The notes: generated by a model from the letters alone, not told the origin. A DNA stretch of 64,000 nt from Umezawaea sp042738955 (GCF_042738955.1 NZ_JBHYHC010000037.1:1-64000), one strand, 5' to 3'. Positions 25,092 through 33,630 are shown, counted from the stretch's first letter. Program-made: numbers and translations.

Positions 25092-27109
25092 CGCAGGAAC
25101 GCCGCGGCCACGCCCGCGTCCACGGGCACGTGCAGGCCGGTGGTGTGGGTCAGCGTCGTGAGCACGAACACCGCGTGCGCCACGTGCTCCGGCAGCACTT
25201 CGCGCTTGAGCAGGGTGCGCTGCGCGTAGAACTCGCCCAGCTTCTCCTCCGGCACGCCGTAGACCTCGGCGCGCTGCGCGCCCCACCCGCCCGCGAAGAT
25301 CCCCGACCCGCGCACCACGCCGTCCGGGTTGACCCCGTTGACCTTGATGCCGTGCTCGCCGAGTTCGGCGGCCAGCAGTCGGACCTGGTGGGCCTGGTCG
25401 GCTTTCGCGGCGCTGTAGGCGATGTTGGCGGGACCGGCGAACACGGCGTTCTTGCTGGCGATGTAGACGATGTCGCCGCCGAAGCCCTGGTCGATCATCA
25501 CCCGCGCCGCGTGCTTGGCGACCAGGAACGACCCCCGCGCCATCACGTCGTGCTGCTTGTCCCAGTCCTCGACGGTCGTGTCCAGCAGCGGCTTCGAGAT
25601 CGACAGGCCCGCGTTGTTGACCACCAGGTCCACGCCGCCGTAGGCGAGCACGGCCGCGTCGAGCGCGGCGGCGATCTGGTCCTCGTCGGTGACGTCCGCG
25701 GTCACGGCGACGGACTTCAGCTCACCCGCCACGGTCGCCGCGGCGTCGGCGTCGCGGTCGGCCACGACCACGCACGCCCCCTCGGCCTTGAGCCGGGCCG
25801 CGATGGCCTTGCCGATGCCCGATCCCGCCCCGGTCACGAACGCGACCCGGCCGGTCAGCGGCGCGGGCTTGGGCCGCCGCGCCAGCTTCGCCTCTTCCAG
25901 GGCCCAGTACTCGATGCGGAACTTCTCGGCCTCGTCGATCGGCGCGTAGGTGGACACCGCTTCCGCGCCGCGCATGACCTCGATGGCGTTGAGGTAGAAC
26001 TCGCCCGCCACCCGCGCGGTCTGCGCGTCCGCGCCGTAGGAGAACATGCCGACGCCGGGGACCAGCACGATCGCCGGGTCCGCGCCGCGCATCGCGGGGG
26101 AGTCCGGCAGCGCGTGCCGCTCGTAGTAGGCGCGGTAGTCGTTCCGGTAGGCCTCGTGCAGCTCGCGCAGCCGGGTCTTCACCTCGTCCAGCGGGGCCGT
26201 GGGCGGCAGGTCCAGCACCAGCGGCCGGACCTTGGTGCGCAGGAAGTGGTCCGGGCACGACGTGCCGAGCGCGGCGAGCCGCGGGTGTTCCGCCCTGGCC
26301 AGGAAGTCCAGCACCGGGGGAGCGTCGGTGAAGTGCCCGATCCGCCGGTCGTCGGTGGACGCCAGACCGCGCAGCAACGGGGCCAGCGCGGCGGCGCGCG
26401 CCCGGCGTTCGGCGTCCGGAAGTGCTTGGTAGCCGGGCAGTTCCGGCCCGAACGGCTCGGCCTTGCCGTGCTCGGCGAGGAAGGCCGCGGCACCCTGGAT
26501 GATCTCCAACGACCGGGCCTCGGCCTCGGCCGACGTCTCGCCCCACGCGGTGATCCCGTGTCCACCCAGGACACAGCCGATGGCCTCGGGGTGCTCGGCC
26601 TTGATCCGCGCGATGTCCAGTCCCAGCTGGAAACCCGGCCGCCGCCACGGCACCCACACGACCCGGTCGCCGAAGCACCGCTCGGTCAGCTTCTCCCCGT
26701 CCACGGCCGTGGCCAACGCGATCCCGGAGTCCGGGTGCAGGTGGTCGACGTGCGCCGCGTCCACGAGCGCGTGCATCGCGGTGTCGATCGACGGCGCGGC
26801 CCCGCCCCGCCCGTGCAGGCAGTGGTCGAACGCCGCCACCATCTCGTCCTCGTGCTCCACGCCCCGGTAGACGTCCACGAGGCCGCGCACCCGGTCCAGC
26901 CGCAGCACGGCCAGCCCCGCCTCGGTGAGCGTGCCGAGGTCGCCGCCGGATCCCTTGACCCACAGCAGGTCCACCGGCTTCCCGGTGACCGGGTCGACGG
27001 CCGTGCCCTTCGCGGAGGTGTTGCCGCCCGCGTAGTTCGTGTTCGCCGGGTCGGAACCCAGTCGGTTCGACCGGTCGAGCAGTTCCCGCACCGCGCTCAC
27101 GCGCTCCAC
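25088..27109 (-). CDS. rhaD: Bifunctional rhamnulose-1-phosphate aldolase/lactaldehyde dehydrogenase
   Basis: Product of 673 aa. Residues 1-400 are a class II aldolase/adducin-type domain (TNYAGGNTSAKG, HVDHLHPDSGIALATA with zinc-binding His, CVLGGHGITAWG). Residues about 425-670 are a short-chain dehydrogenase (VTGAGSGIGKAIA, NNAG, YSAAKADQ with the catalytic Tyr and Lys). The aldolase gives dihydroxyacetone phosphate and L-lactaldehyde, and the dehydrogenase oxidises the latter. This fused form is well known in rhamnose operons. A GTG start at 27109 follows AGGCGAG; GTG 27100 is also possible. It is divergent from a LacI regulator. Confidence 0.93.
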   Translation of the reverse strand: MERVSAVRELLDRSNRLGSDPANTNYAGGNTSAKGTAVDPVTGKPVDLLWVKGSGGDLGTLTEAGLAVLRLDRVRGLVDVYRGVEHEDEMVAAFDHCLHGRGGAAPSIDTAMHALVDAAHVDHLHPDSGIALATAVDGEKLTERCFGDRVVWVPWRRPGFQLGLDIARIKAEHPEAIGCVLGGHGITAWGETSAEAEARSLEIIQGAAAFLAEHGKAEPFGPELPGYQALPDAERRARAAALAPLLRGLASTDDRRIGHFTDAPPVLDFLARAEHPRLAALGTSCPDHFLRTKVRPLVLDLPPTAPLDEVKTRLRELHEAYRNDYRAYYERHALPDSPAMRGADPAIVLVPGVGMFSYGADAQTARVAGEFYLNAIEVMRGAEAVSTYAPIDEAEKFRIEYWALEEAKLARRPKPAPLTGRVAFVTGAGSGIGKAIAARLKAEGACVVVADRDADAAATVAGELKSVAVTADVTDEDQIAAALDAAVLAYGGVDLVVNNAGLSISKPLLDTTVEDWDKQHDVMARGSFLVAKHAARVMIDQGFGGDIVYIASKNAVFAGPANIAYSAAKADQAHQVRLLAAELGEHGIKVNGVNPDGVVRGSGIFAGGWGAQRAEVYGVPEEKLGEFYAQRTLLKREVLPEHVAHAVFVLTTLTHTTGLHVPVDAGVAAAFLR

Positions 27110-27130
27110 CTCGCCTGGTCCACGCCGGAT

Positions 27131-27142
27131 TGAAACGTTTCA
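27131..27142. promoter_or_regulatory. LacI-type palindromic operator
   Basis: A perfect 12-bp palindrome TGAAACGTTTCA with the central CG typical of LacI/GalR-family operators. It lies 22 bp upstream of the rhaD start and 48 bp upstream of the LacI gene start, so one bound repressor could control both the rhamnose operon and its own gene. Confidence 0.85.
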
Positions 27143-27189
27143 CTCGCATGTTAGGGTTCGCTGTGGCGCGGAGCAAGGGTTCGGGTGAC

Positions 27190-28185
27190 ATGGTCGGCAT
27201 CAAGGACGTCGCCCGTCGAGCGGGCGTCTCCATCGGCACGGTCTCGAACGTGGTCAACCGCCCGCACGTCGTCTCCGCCGCGACCCGCTCGCGCGTCAAC
27301 TCGGTCATCGAGGAACTCGGCTACGTCCGCGACGAGTCCGCCCGCCAGCTCCGCGCGGGCAGCAGCCGCACGCTCGCCCTGCTGGTGCTGGACCTCGGCA
27401 ACCCGTTCTTCGTGGACGTGGCGCGCGGCGCGGAGGAGGCGGCGCACGAGGCGGGCCTCAACATGATCACCTGCAACAGCGCCCAGCGCGTCGACCGCGA
27501 GACGTCCTACCTGGCGATGCTCGCCGAGCAGCGGGTGCGCGGCGTGCTGCTCAGCCCGGTCGGCACGGCGACGGAGGGCCTGGGGCGCAGCGGCATCCCG
27601 TACGTGTTCGTGGACCGCAAGGCGACCGGCGGCGAGTGCTGCTCGGTCTCGGTCGACGACGTGCTCGGCGGCGCGCTGGCCGCCCGGCACCTGACCGACG
27701 AGGGCCACACCCGGATCGCGTTCGTCAACGGCCCGTCCGTGCTGGTGCAGTGCCGCGAGCGCGAGGAAGGTGTCCGCAAGGCGCTCGCCGAGGTCCCCGA
27801 GCACGACCTGACCGTGCTGGAGGTGGCCGCGCTGGACGTGGCGTCCGGCCGGGACGCCGGAGCCCGGATCCTCGCCCTCGACCCGCGTCCGACGGCGGTG
27901 TTCTGCGCCAACGACCTGCTCGCGCTGGGCGTGCTCCAGGCGATGGTGGCGGCGGGCGTCCGCGTCCCGGAGGAGGTGGCGATCGTCGGCTACGACGACA
28001 TCGAGTTCGCCTCCGCGGCGGCCGTGCCGCTCACGTCGATCCGGCAGCCCGCCGCGCGCATCGGCGAGACGGCCGCGCGGCTGCTGATCGAGGAGACCTC
28101 CGGCGAGGACGGCCACGAGCACCGGTCGGTCGTCTTCTCACCCGAACTGGTGGTGCGGGACTCCACCAGAGGCCGCGGGCGCTGA
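27190..28185 (+). CDS. LacI-family repressor of rhamnose catabolism
   Basis: Product of 331 aa. The ATG at 27190 opens directly onto the DNA-binding domain (MVGIKDVARRAGVSIGTVSNVVNRP); a GTG at 27163 would add nine residues. The hinge region and a periplasmic-binding-protein-like sensor domain follow, with VAIVGYDDIEFASAAAVPLTSIRQP near the C-terminus. It is divergent from the rhamnose operon and a perfect LacI-type operator lies between them. L-rhamnose or a rhamnulose derivative is the expected inducer. Confidence 0.93.
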   Translation: MVGIKDVARRAGVSIGTVSNVVNRPHVVSAATRSRVNSVIEELGYVRDESARQLRAGSSRTLALLVLDLGNPFFVDVARGAEEAAHEAGLNMITCNSAQRVDRETSYLAMLAEQRVRGVLLSPVGTATEGLGRSGIPYVFVDRKATGGECCSVSVDDVLGGALAARHLTDEGHTRIAFVNGPSVLVQCREREEGVRKALAEVPEHDLTVLEVAALDVASGRDAGARILALDPRPTAVFCANDLLALGVLQAMVAAGVRVPEEVAIVGYDDIEFASAAAVPLTSIRQPAARIGETAARLLIEETSGEDGHEHRSVVFSPELVVRDSTRGRGR

Positions 28186-28269
28186 CGCCCGGCGACCGGT
28201 CGACACCCGATCGGGCAGACCCTCGCCGAACGTCGGGCGCTCGCCCTGGTGGCAGGTGATGCTGGCGGC

Positions 28270-29148
28270 ATGACCGGAACCCTTGACGCGCCAGCGGAAG
28301 AACTCGAGCTCCAGTCCTCGGACCTCGGTGTCCACACAGGACTGACCGGGTTCGGCGACGCCTGGCTCGCCGGGACCGCGGAAGGGCGGCTCCGCTACAC
28401 CGAGCGCGACGGGTTCCTGTTCGTCAGCGCGGTCGTCCCGCCGTCGGTGCGGTACGCGGAAGCGGTGCGGGCGCTGTACATCGAGCTGTTCGCGCTCACC
28501 AAGCGCGCCGGGTACCCGACGATCTGCCGCCTGTGGCACTACCTGGGCGACATCAACGGCCCCACGGTGGACGGCTTGGAGGTCTACCGCGACTTCTGCG
28601 TCGGCCGCGCGCTGGCGTTCGAGGAGGTGCCCGCGGCGATGCCCCCGGCGTCGGCGGTGGGCTCCGCCCACGAGGGCGTGACGGTGTGCCTGCTCGCCAC
28701 CCGCACGGGCAGGCTGACCACGATCGAGAACCCGACCCAGGTCCCCGCGTACCGCTACCCGGCCGAGCACGGCCCGAAGCCGCCGTCGTTCTCCCGCGCG
28801 GGGTACCTGGACCGCCCCGAGGGCGGGATGCTGTTCCTCTCCGGCACGGCGAGCATCACCGGCCACCGCACCGCGCACCCCGGCGACCTCGACGGCCAGC
28901 TCGACGTCACGTTCTCGACCATCGCCAGCGTGGTCCACGGCCGCAACCTCGCGAGGCACGGGATCCGCGCCCACTACGGCCTCGGCGACTTCGACCGCGT
29001 GACGGCGTACGTCCGGCACGCGGCCGACCTGGCGGCCGTGGACGCGGCCTGCCGGGTCGCGTTCGGCACCCGCACGGTGGTCCGGCTGCACCGCGCGAAC
29101 CTGTGCCGGTCGGAGCTGCTGGTGGAGGTCGAGGGCGTGATCAGCTGA
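28270..29148 (+). CDS. FkbO/Hyg5-family chorismatase
   Basis: Product of 292 aa from ATG 28270. The order of motifs matches chorismatases: RLWHYLGDINGP, GLEVYRDFCVGRALAFE, a central GMLFLSGTASITGH, and a RidA-like C-terminal half with YVRHAADLAAVDAACRVAFG and ANLCRSELLVEVEGV. These enzymes split chorismate into pyruvate and either a dihydroxycyclohexadiene carboxylate (FkbO type) or 3-hydroxybenzoate (Hyg5/XanB2 type). I cannot safely assign the subtype from memory of the discriminating residues. It is 8 kb from the AMP-ligase/ACP/KS locus and next to a LysR-controlled operon, so it may supply an aromatic starter or precursor. Confidence 0.85.
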   Translation: MTGTLDAPAEELELQSSDLGVHTGLTGFGDAWLAGTAEGRLRYTERDGFLFVSAVVPPSVRYAEAVRALYIELFALTKRAGYPTICRLWHYLGDINGPTVDGLEVYRDFCVGRALAFEEVPAAMPPASAVGSAHEGVTVCLLATRTGRLTTIENPTQVPAYRYPAEHGPKPPSFSRAGYLDRPEGGMLFLSGTASITGHRTAHPGDLDGQLDVTFSTIASVVHGRNLARHGIRAHYGLGDFDRVTAYVRHAADLAAVDAACRVAFGTRTVVRLHRANLCRSELLVEVEGVIS

Positions 29149-29644
29149 CCGGTTCGCCGAACCGGGCGCACGCGCCGACGGTGTCCGCGCCGTAGCGGGC
29201 GATGTCGGCCTCGACGTCCAGGTCGCCCTTGTGGGCCAGCACGTCGGCGTCGACGAGGTGCCGGGGCACCAGCCAGCACACCTCGAACTCCAGGCCGTCG
29301 GGGTCCTTGCCGTAGAGGCCCTTGGTGGCGCCGTGGTCGCTGGAGCCGACGAGCGCGCCCGCCGCGGTCAGCCGGTCCCGGCAGTCGCGCAGGTCCGCGA
29401 GGGTCGGCACCTCCCACGCCAGGTGGTAGAGGCCGACCTGGCCGTTCCCGGCCGTGCTGGGGGCCGGGTCGGGGGTCTGGAACAGGCCGAGGTCGTGGTC
29501 GTTCGCCGACTCCGGGGCCTGGAGGAACGCGGACCGCGGCGTGCTGTGCACGACCCGGAAGCCCAGCACGTCCACGTAGAACGCGGTGCTGGCGGCGGGG
29601 TCGCGCACCCACAGGACGGCGTGGTTCAGGCCGCGGATCGGCAC
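29141..29644 (-). CDS. VOC-family (glyoxalase/dioxygenase-fold) protein
   Basis: Product of 167 aa. GTG 29644 is chosen because GAGGAG precedes it by 6 bases. It starts with a beta-alpha-beta-beta-beta module (GLNHAVLWVRDP) with a metal-type His, has YHLAWEVPTLADL as second module, and ends its core with DPDGLEFEVCW containing the metal-ligand Glu. The pattern fits the extradiol dioxygenase branch of the vicinal oxygen chelate superfamily. The substrate is unknown; the neighbouring chorismatase suggests a phenolic. It is convergent with the chorismatase gene (8-bp overlap) and 10 bp downstream of the LysR gene. Confidence 0.87.
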   Translation of the reverse strand: MPIRGLNHAVLWVRDPAASTAFYVDVLGFRVVHSTPRSAFLQAPESANDHDLGLFQTPDPAPSTAGNGQVGLYHLAWEVPTLADLRDCRDRLTAAGALVGSSDHGATKGLYGKDPDGLEFEVCWLVPRHLVDADVLAHKGDLDVEADIARYGADTVGACARFGEPVS

Positions 29645-29654
29645 GGGTGACTCC

Positions 29655-30626
29655 TCAGGTCCGACGGGGGAGGGCGAAGTCCGCGCCTCCTCGCCGCCAC
29701 CATCGCGCGTAGACCTCCGAGCCCGCAACCAGGTCGAGGTACCGCCGCTCCACCTCGGCGCACAGCTCGTCCACCGCCGACGCGACCGGCGAGTCGACCC
29801 GCCACGCCAGCACGATGTCCCGGTGCAGGGGGTTCCCCTCCAGCGTCAACGTCGCCAGGCCGTCGCGCGCGGTGCCGATCGGGTAGAGCACGCACACGGC
29901 CCGCCCGGACGCGGTGAGCGAGAACGCCACGTGCGCCTCGGTCGTCAGGTGGGCGATGTGCTGCTCGAAGCCCGCCGCCGCGCACGTGCGGGCGAAGTAC
30001 TCGTTCATCCCGCTGTCGTCGGGGTCCGGCATGACCCACTTCTCCTCCGCCAGCTCGGCCAGCGGGACGTCCTCGCGGTCGGCCAGCCGGTGCCCGGCCT
30101 GGACCCCGACGAACAGCGGCTCGGCGAGCAGCAGCCGGTGCTCGACACCCGCGGGCAGCGTGAGCGGGAAACCGGGGAACCGCCGCAGCACGGCGACGTC
30201 CAGCTCGCCGGACCCGAGCAGCGCGGTCAGCGCGCCCGTCTCCCGGACCGTGCGGCTGGTGACCTCCTGGCCGGGGCGCGCGGCCGCCAGCACGTCGACC
30301 AGCAGGCTGAACTGCTGCGCCGGGATGCCGCCGACCTTCAACGGGCCGCCGGACTCGCGCTGGGCGTTCAGCCGCGCCGTCCGCTCCAGGTCGTTCAGGC
30401 CGTCCAGCACCTTCTTCGCGTCGCGCACGAATTCCGTGCCGGTGTGCGTCGCCAGCACGCCATCGGTGGACCGCAGGAACAATGCGCCGCCGAGGTGCTG
30501 CTCAATGCGCTTGAGCTGCGTCGTCACGGCGGGCTGGGTGAGGTGCAGTTGTGCCGCCGCTCTGCGCAGGCTCCCCGATTCGGCGATGGCGACGACGAGT
30601 TCGAGATGCCGGAAATCGAGGCGCAT
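29655..30626 (-). CDS. LysR-family regulator
   Basis: Product of 323 aa. A LysR winged helix is at the N-terminus (FRHLELVVAIAESGSLRRAAAQLHLTQPAVTTQLKRIE), followed by a PBP2-like ligand domain beginning at LKVGGIPAQQFSLLVDVL. It is divergent from the JAMM/SgcJ-like/VOC operon across a 212-bp spacer that contains dyads, and is followed 10 bp later on the same strand by the VOC gene. Regulation of the divergent operon, and perhaps the VOC gene, is expected. The coinducer is not known. Confidence 0.92.
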   Translation of the reverse strand: MRLDFRHLELVVAIAESGSLRRAAAQLHLTQPAVTTQLKRIEQHLGGALFLRSTDGVLATHTGTEFVRDAKKVLDGLNDLERTARLNAQRESGGPLKVGGIPAQQFSLLVDVLAAARPGQEVTSRTVRETGALTALLGSGELDVAVLRRFPGFPLTLPAGVEHRLLLAEPLFVGVQAGHRLADREDVPLAELAEEKWVMPDPDDSGMNEYFARTCAAAGFEQHIAHLTTEAHVAFSLTASGRAVCVLYPIGTARDGLATLTLEGNPLHRDIVLAWRVDSPVASAVDELCAEVERRYLDLVAGSEVYARWWRRGGADFALPRRT

Positions 30627-30660
30627 GCGCGCATCCTACGGGCCCGTTCACCGGCTCTGA

Positions 30661-30701
30661 ACGGGAAAGGTTATCGCCCATCGCTATAGCGCCATTCCCG
30701 T
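30661..30701. promoter_or_regulatory. Candidate LysR binding dyads
   Basis: In the LysR/JAMM-operon spacer, ACGGGAA (30661-30667) and TTCCCGT (30695-30701) form a 7-bp inverted repeat, enclosing the perfect palindrome CGCTATAGCG (30682-30691). LysR proteins bind such paired dyads upstream of divergent targets. The two dyads do not share an exact centre, so the assignment is tentative. Confidence 0.45.
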
Positions 30702-30838
30702 GATCGTCTCGGGGTTTTCCCAGGTGGTGGACGTGACCCTGACTTTCGGCGGGTTGTCGGCCCCACGGGCGCCGGCTACGTTTCCGCCACCGATCCCGGA
30801 CGGTCGACCGGGAATTCCCGACGAGCGGATTACCCCAC

Positions 30839-31450
30839 ATGGCCAGTGTGCTGGAAGTGCGCGAAACCCCTTCCCGAGGAGTCGACGACCGATCCGTGCT
30901 GTTCTCGGAGACGGCGTTGGACAGCTTTCTCTCGGCGGCGGCGAAGGAGTACGAGTCCATCACGCCGGACGAGCCGAGACCGTGTTTCGGCGTGCTGCTC
31001 GGCACCGGGGCCGAGGGGGCGCACCTGGTCGAGCGGATCGAGTTCGGCCGCAACGCCCGCGGCACCTGCCAGGCCGCGCGGCAGGAGTTCGCGACCACGA
31101 TCGTGCCGCGCTTCGGGTCGGCCTACGAGAACCCCGTGCGGGCGTGGTGGCTCGACCCGGCGGACCTGCTGGACATCTCCCGCCGGGCGGACGCGCTCGA
31201 CCTGGACATCCTCGGGTCGATCCACCTGCACCCCGACTGGCACCGGCTGGGCCCGGAGTCCGAGCGCGACCGGCCGCTGAGCGACCGCCCGTCGGCCATG
31301 GACGAGTACGTGTTCCGCGGCTGCGGCTGGCCGATCAACGTCGTCTGCTACCTCGAACGGCAGCACGGCTCGCTCTACTACTCGGTCGCCGCGTGGGACG
31401 GGGACTGCCTACCGCTCCCGCTGCGGGTCCGCGCGGGGGTGAGGTCGTGA
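30839..31450 (+). CDS. JAMM/MPN-type metallopeptidase-like protein
   Basis: Product of 203 aa. The JAMM zinc motif is recognisable: Glu in LVERIEFGRN, His-x-His-Pro in SIHLHPDWH, and a displaced Ser-x-x-Asp in SAMDEY after a longer loop than usual. In bacteria such proteins remove C-terminal residues from ThiS/MoaD-like ubiquitin-fold sulfur carriers or cleave other isopeptide-like bonds. No ubiquitin-fold or E1-like partner is nearby, so the substrate is unclear. It is the first gene of a three-gene operon; its stop overlaps the GTG of the SgcJ-like gene by 4 bp. There is no signal peptide. Confidence 0.72.
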   Translation: MASVLEVRETPSRGVDDRSVLFSETALDSFLSAAAKEYESITPDEPRPCFGVLLGTGAEGAHLVERIEFGRNARGTCQAARQEFATTIVPRFGSAYENPVRAWWLDPADLLDISRRADALDLDILGSIHLHPDWHRLGPESERDRPLSDRPSAMDEYVFRGCGWPINVVCYLERQHGSLYYSVAAWDGDCLPLPLRVRAGVRS

Positions 31451-31830
31451 GCGAGGAACGGGTGCGCGCGCTGTGGGCCACGATGGCCGACGGCTGGGCC
31501 GCGGGTGACGCCGCCGCGTTCGCCTCGGTGTTCGCCGAGGACGTCGACTTCGTCACGGTGCGCGGCGAGGACCTGCGCGGCCGGGACGCCGTGGAGGCCG
31601 TGCACGCCCGGCTGTTCGCCACCGTCTTCCGCGACACGAAGCTCGTGCCGAACTTCGTGCTGCACCGGCCGTTGACCGACCGCCTCGCGCTCGTCCACGT
31701 CACCACCGGCATCGTCCCGCTCGGCGTCCTGACCCACGCCCAGGCCGTGGTGGCCCTCCGCGACGGCGAGTGGTCGATCGCGGCCTTCCACAACATGATC
31801 CCCAACGTGCCGAAAGGACCCACCCCATGA
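31447..31830 (+). CDS. SgcJ/EcaC-family protein (NTF2-like)
   Basis: Product of 127 aa from GTG 31447. The pattern AAGDAAAFASVFAEDVDFVTVRG, GRDAVEAVHARLFATVF and WSIAAFHNMI is that of the SgcJ/EcaC family, small NTF2-like proteins first named from enediyne clusters and often found beside aromatic biosynthetic genes. Their enzymatic role is not settled. It is translationally coupled to the JAMM gene upstream and the VOC gene downstream (4-bp overlaps on both sides), so the three proteins probably act together on one substrate. Confidence 0.85.
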   Translation: MSEERVRALWATMADGWAAGDAAAFASVFAEDVDFVTVRGEDLRGRDAVEAVHARLFATVFRDTKLVPNFVLHRPLTDRLALVHVTTGIVPLGVLTHAQAVVALRDGEWSIAAFHNMIPNVPKGPTP

Positions 31831-32204
31831 CCAGGCCACGCCTGCGCCACCTCGCCTTCGTCGTCCAGGACGCCAAGCGCATGGCCGACTTCTACCGCGA
31901 CCGGCTGGACATGGAGGTGTTCCACCAGGACCCGGACGGCAGCCAGTTCCTCACCGACGGGTACATCAACCTGGCGCTGATCCAGCAGCGCCTGGACGGC
32001 GACGTCGCCACCGGCTTCAACCACTTCGGCTTCGCCGTGGAGGACGTCGACACCGCCGCCGACCGCCTGGCTGAGGCGGGCGTGCCCCGGCCGGTGGCCC
32101 GCGCGACCGACCGGCCGTTCGCCGAGTACCGCGCCATCGACCCCGAGGGCAACTGGTTCGACCTGTCCGCCCACGGCTTCCTGCCGCCCGGCGTGGGGGA
32201 GTGA
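31827..32204 (+). CDS. VOC-family (glyoxalase-like) protein
   Basis: Product of 125 aa from ATG 31827, overlapping the SgcJ-like gene by 4 bp. A single-domain vicinal oxygen chelate protein: LRHLAFVVQDAKRMADFY with the first metal His, FNHFGFAVEDVD with the second, and IDPEGNWFDL carrying a metal-ligand-type residue region. The position usually taken by the final Glu ligand appears as Asn-Trp-Phe-Asp, so metal binding may differ. It ends the JAMM operon and is convergent with the Rox-like monooxygenase gene, 4 bp apart. Possible roles are lyase, dioxygenase or resistance-type binding; none can be chosen. Confidence 0.83.
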   Translation: MTRPRLRHLAFVVQDAKRMADFYRDRLDMEVFHQDPDGSQFLTDGYINLALIQQRLDGDVATGFNHFGFAVEDVDTAADRLAEAGVPRPVARATDRPFAEYRAIDPEGNWFDLSAHGFLPPGVGE

Positions 32205-32208
32205 CGGG

Positions 32209-33609
32209 TCAGACCCACCGGGCGATGGCCTCCTCCGGTCCCGCTCCGCCCGCGACCCACGCGACGTGGCCGTCCGGGCGGAGCAGCAGGGCGTCGGCGG
32301 GAGCCTCGTCCGACCACACCCGGACCACCTCGCAGGCCGCGTGCCCGTGGGAGCCGGTGAAGTCGAGCAGCACCGGGCGGCCGGTCGCGGGCAGTCGGGC
32401 GAGCCGGGTAGGGCCGTCGGCCGTGATCAGCGGGAAGTCCGGCAGGAACCGGCCCAGCAGCGGGTGCGGGTCGCCGGGCAGGTCGTAGCGGACGTCGGAG
32501 CCCTGCATCAGCTCGGCCAGGAACCGCAACGGCTGCTCCAGGCCGAACACCTCGGTCAGCAGCGCCCGCAGCGCCACGCCTTCCTCGCCCTGCACGCGGT
32601 CCAGCGCCGCCTGGGCCGTGGTCTGCGTCAACGCCCGTAGCCCGACGGGTCGGCGTTCGGCCTCGTAGGTGTCGAGCAGGTCCGACCGGTCGGCGGCGAG
32701 CTTCCAGCCCAGGTTGACCACGTCGAGCAGGCCGACGTTGAGCGCCGACCCGCCCGCCGGGAACAGGTGCGCGGCGTCGCCCGCGAGGAAGACCCGGCCG
32801 CGGCGGTAGTGGTCGGCGATCCGGGCCTGGCTGGTGGTCCGCGACAGCCACAGCGGCTCGCCGAGCGCCAGGTCGTGGCCGAGGACGCGGCGCAGGCTCG
32901 CGGTCATCTCGTCCAGGGGGATCGGGCCGGACTCGACCGGCTCCGCGTCCTCGCGCACCCCGACCAGGTGCACGCCGGGGTGCAGCGACGTGACGATGAC
33001 CCGGCCGTGCGGGGTGCGGTGCCAGCCCGGCCCGAAGTCGACCTGGCCCACGCTCCGGAAGTGGCCCATCCGCAGCGCTTCCCGGTCGGTCGTGCCGGGG
33101 AAGCCGATGCCCGCCATCGTCCGCACGGGGCTGCGGCCGCCGTCGCAGCCCACCAGGTTGCGGGCCCGCAGTCGGTAGTCGCCGTCCGGTCCGCCGACGT
33201 CGACGACCACCTCGTCGTCGTCCTGTTCGAGCGCGCGGACCTCGTGGCCGCGCCGGATCTCGACGTCCAGTTCGGCGGCCCGCTCGGCGAGCAGCCGCTC
33301 GATCTCCGGCTGCTGGATCAGCACCGCGCGCACGGGGTTGTCGGCTAGCGAGCCGAAGCGCAGCGGCACGGACCCGAACGGGAACCCCGGCATCGGCCCC
33401 GCGAACGGGCTGACCGCCCGGAACCGGTCCAGCAGCCCGCGCCGCTCCAGCACGTCCACGATGCCGCCCACCAGCCCGTTCGCCCTCGGCAGCTCGCTCG
33501 GCGACGACCTCTTCTCCAGCACCACCGGCCGCGCCCCGGCCAGCCGCAGCTCGCAGGCGAGCAGCAACCCGGCCGGTCCGGCCCCCACCACGACGACGTC
33601 CACGCTCAT
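32209..33609 (-). CDS. Rox-like aromatic FAD monooxygenase
   Basis: Product of 466 aa. FAD motifs: VVVVGAGPAGLLLACELRLAG at the N-terminus, VGCDGGRSPVR (DG motif) and GRVFLAGDAAHLFPAGGSALNVGLLD. A thioredoxin-like C-terminal extension (LLDFTGSHGHAA onward) is typical of phenol-hydroxylase/rifampicin-monooxygenase relatives. It would hydroxylate a polycyclic aromatic or inactivate an aromatic drug. Two near-identical palindromes lie directly upstream, between this gene and the divergent HTH gene, so it is probably inducible by a drug-like ligand. No signal peptide. Confidence 0.9.
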   Translation of the reverse strand: MSVDVVVVGAGPAGLLLACELRLAGARPVVLEKRSSPSELPRANGLVGGIVDVLERRGLLDRFRAVSPFAGPMPGFPFGSVPLRFGSLADNPVRAVLIQQPEIERLLAERAAELDVEIRRGHEVRALEQDDDEVVVDVGGPDGDYRLRARNLVGCDGGRSPVRTMAGIGFPGTTDREALRMGHFRSVGQVDFGPGWHRTPHGRVIVTSLHPGVHLVGVREDAEPVESGPIPLDEMTASLRRVLGHDLALGEPLWLSRTTSQARIADHYRRGRVFLAGDAAHLFPAGGSALNVGLLDVVNLGWKLAADRSDLLDTYEAERRPVGLRALTQTTAQAALDRVQGEEGVALRALLTEVFGLEQPLRFLAELMQGSDVRYDLPGDPHPLLGRFLPDFPLITADGPTRLARLPATGRPVLLDFTGSHGHAACEVVRVWSDEAPADALLLRPDGHVAWVAGGAGPEEAIARWV

Positions 33610-33630
33610 GACGATCCCTCCCCGTTCGAT

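Noticed and set aside
28270..29148. Definite assignment as 3-hydroxybenzoate synthase
   Set aside because: The residues that separate FkbO from Hyg5 types could not be placed with certainty without an alignment.
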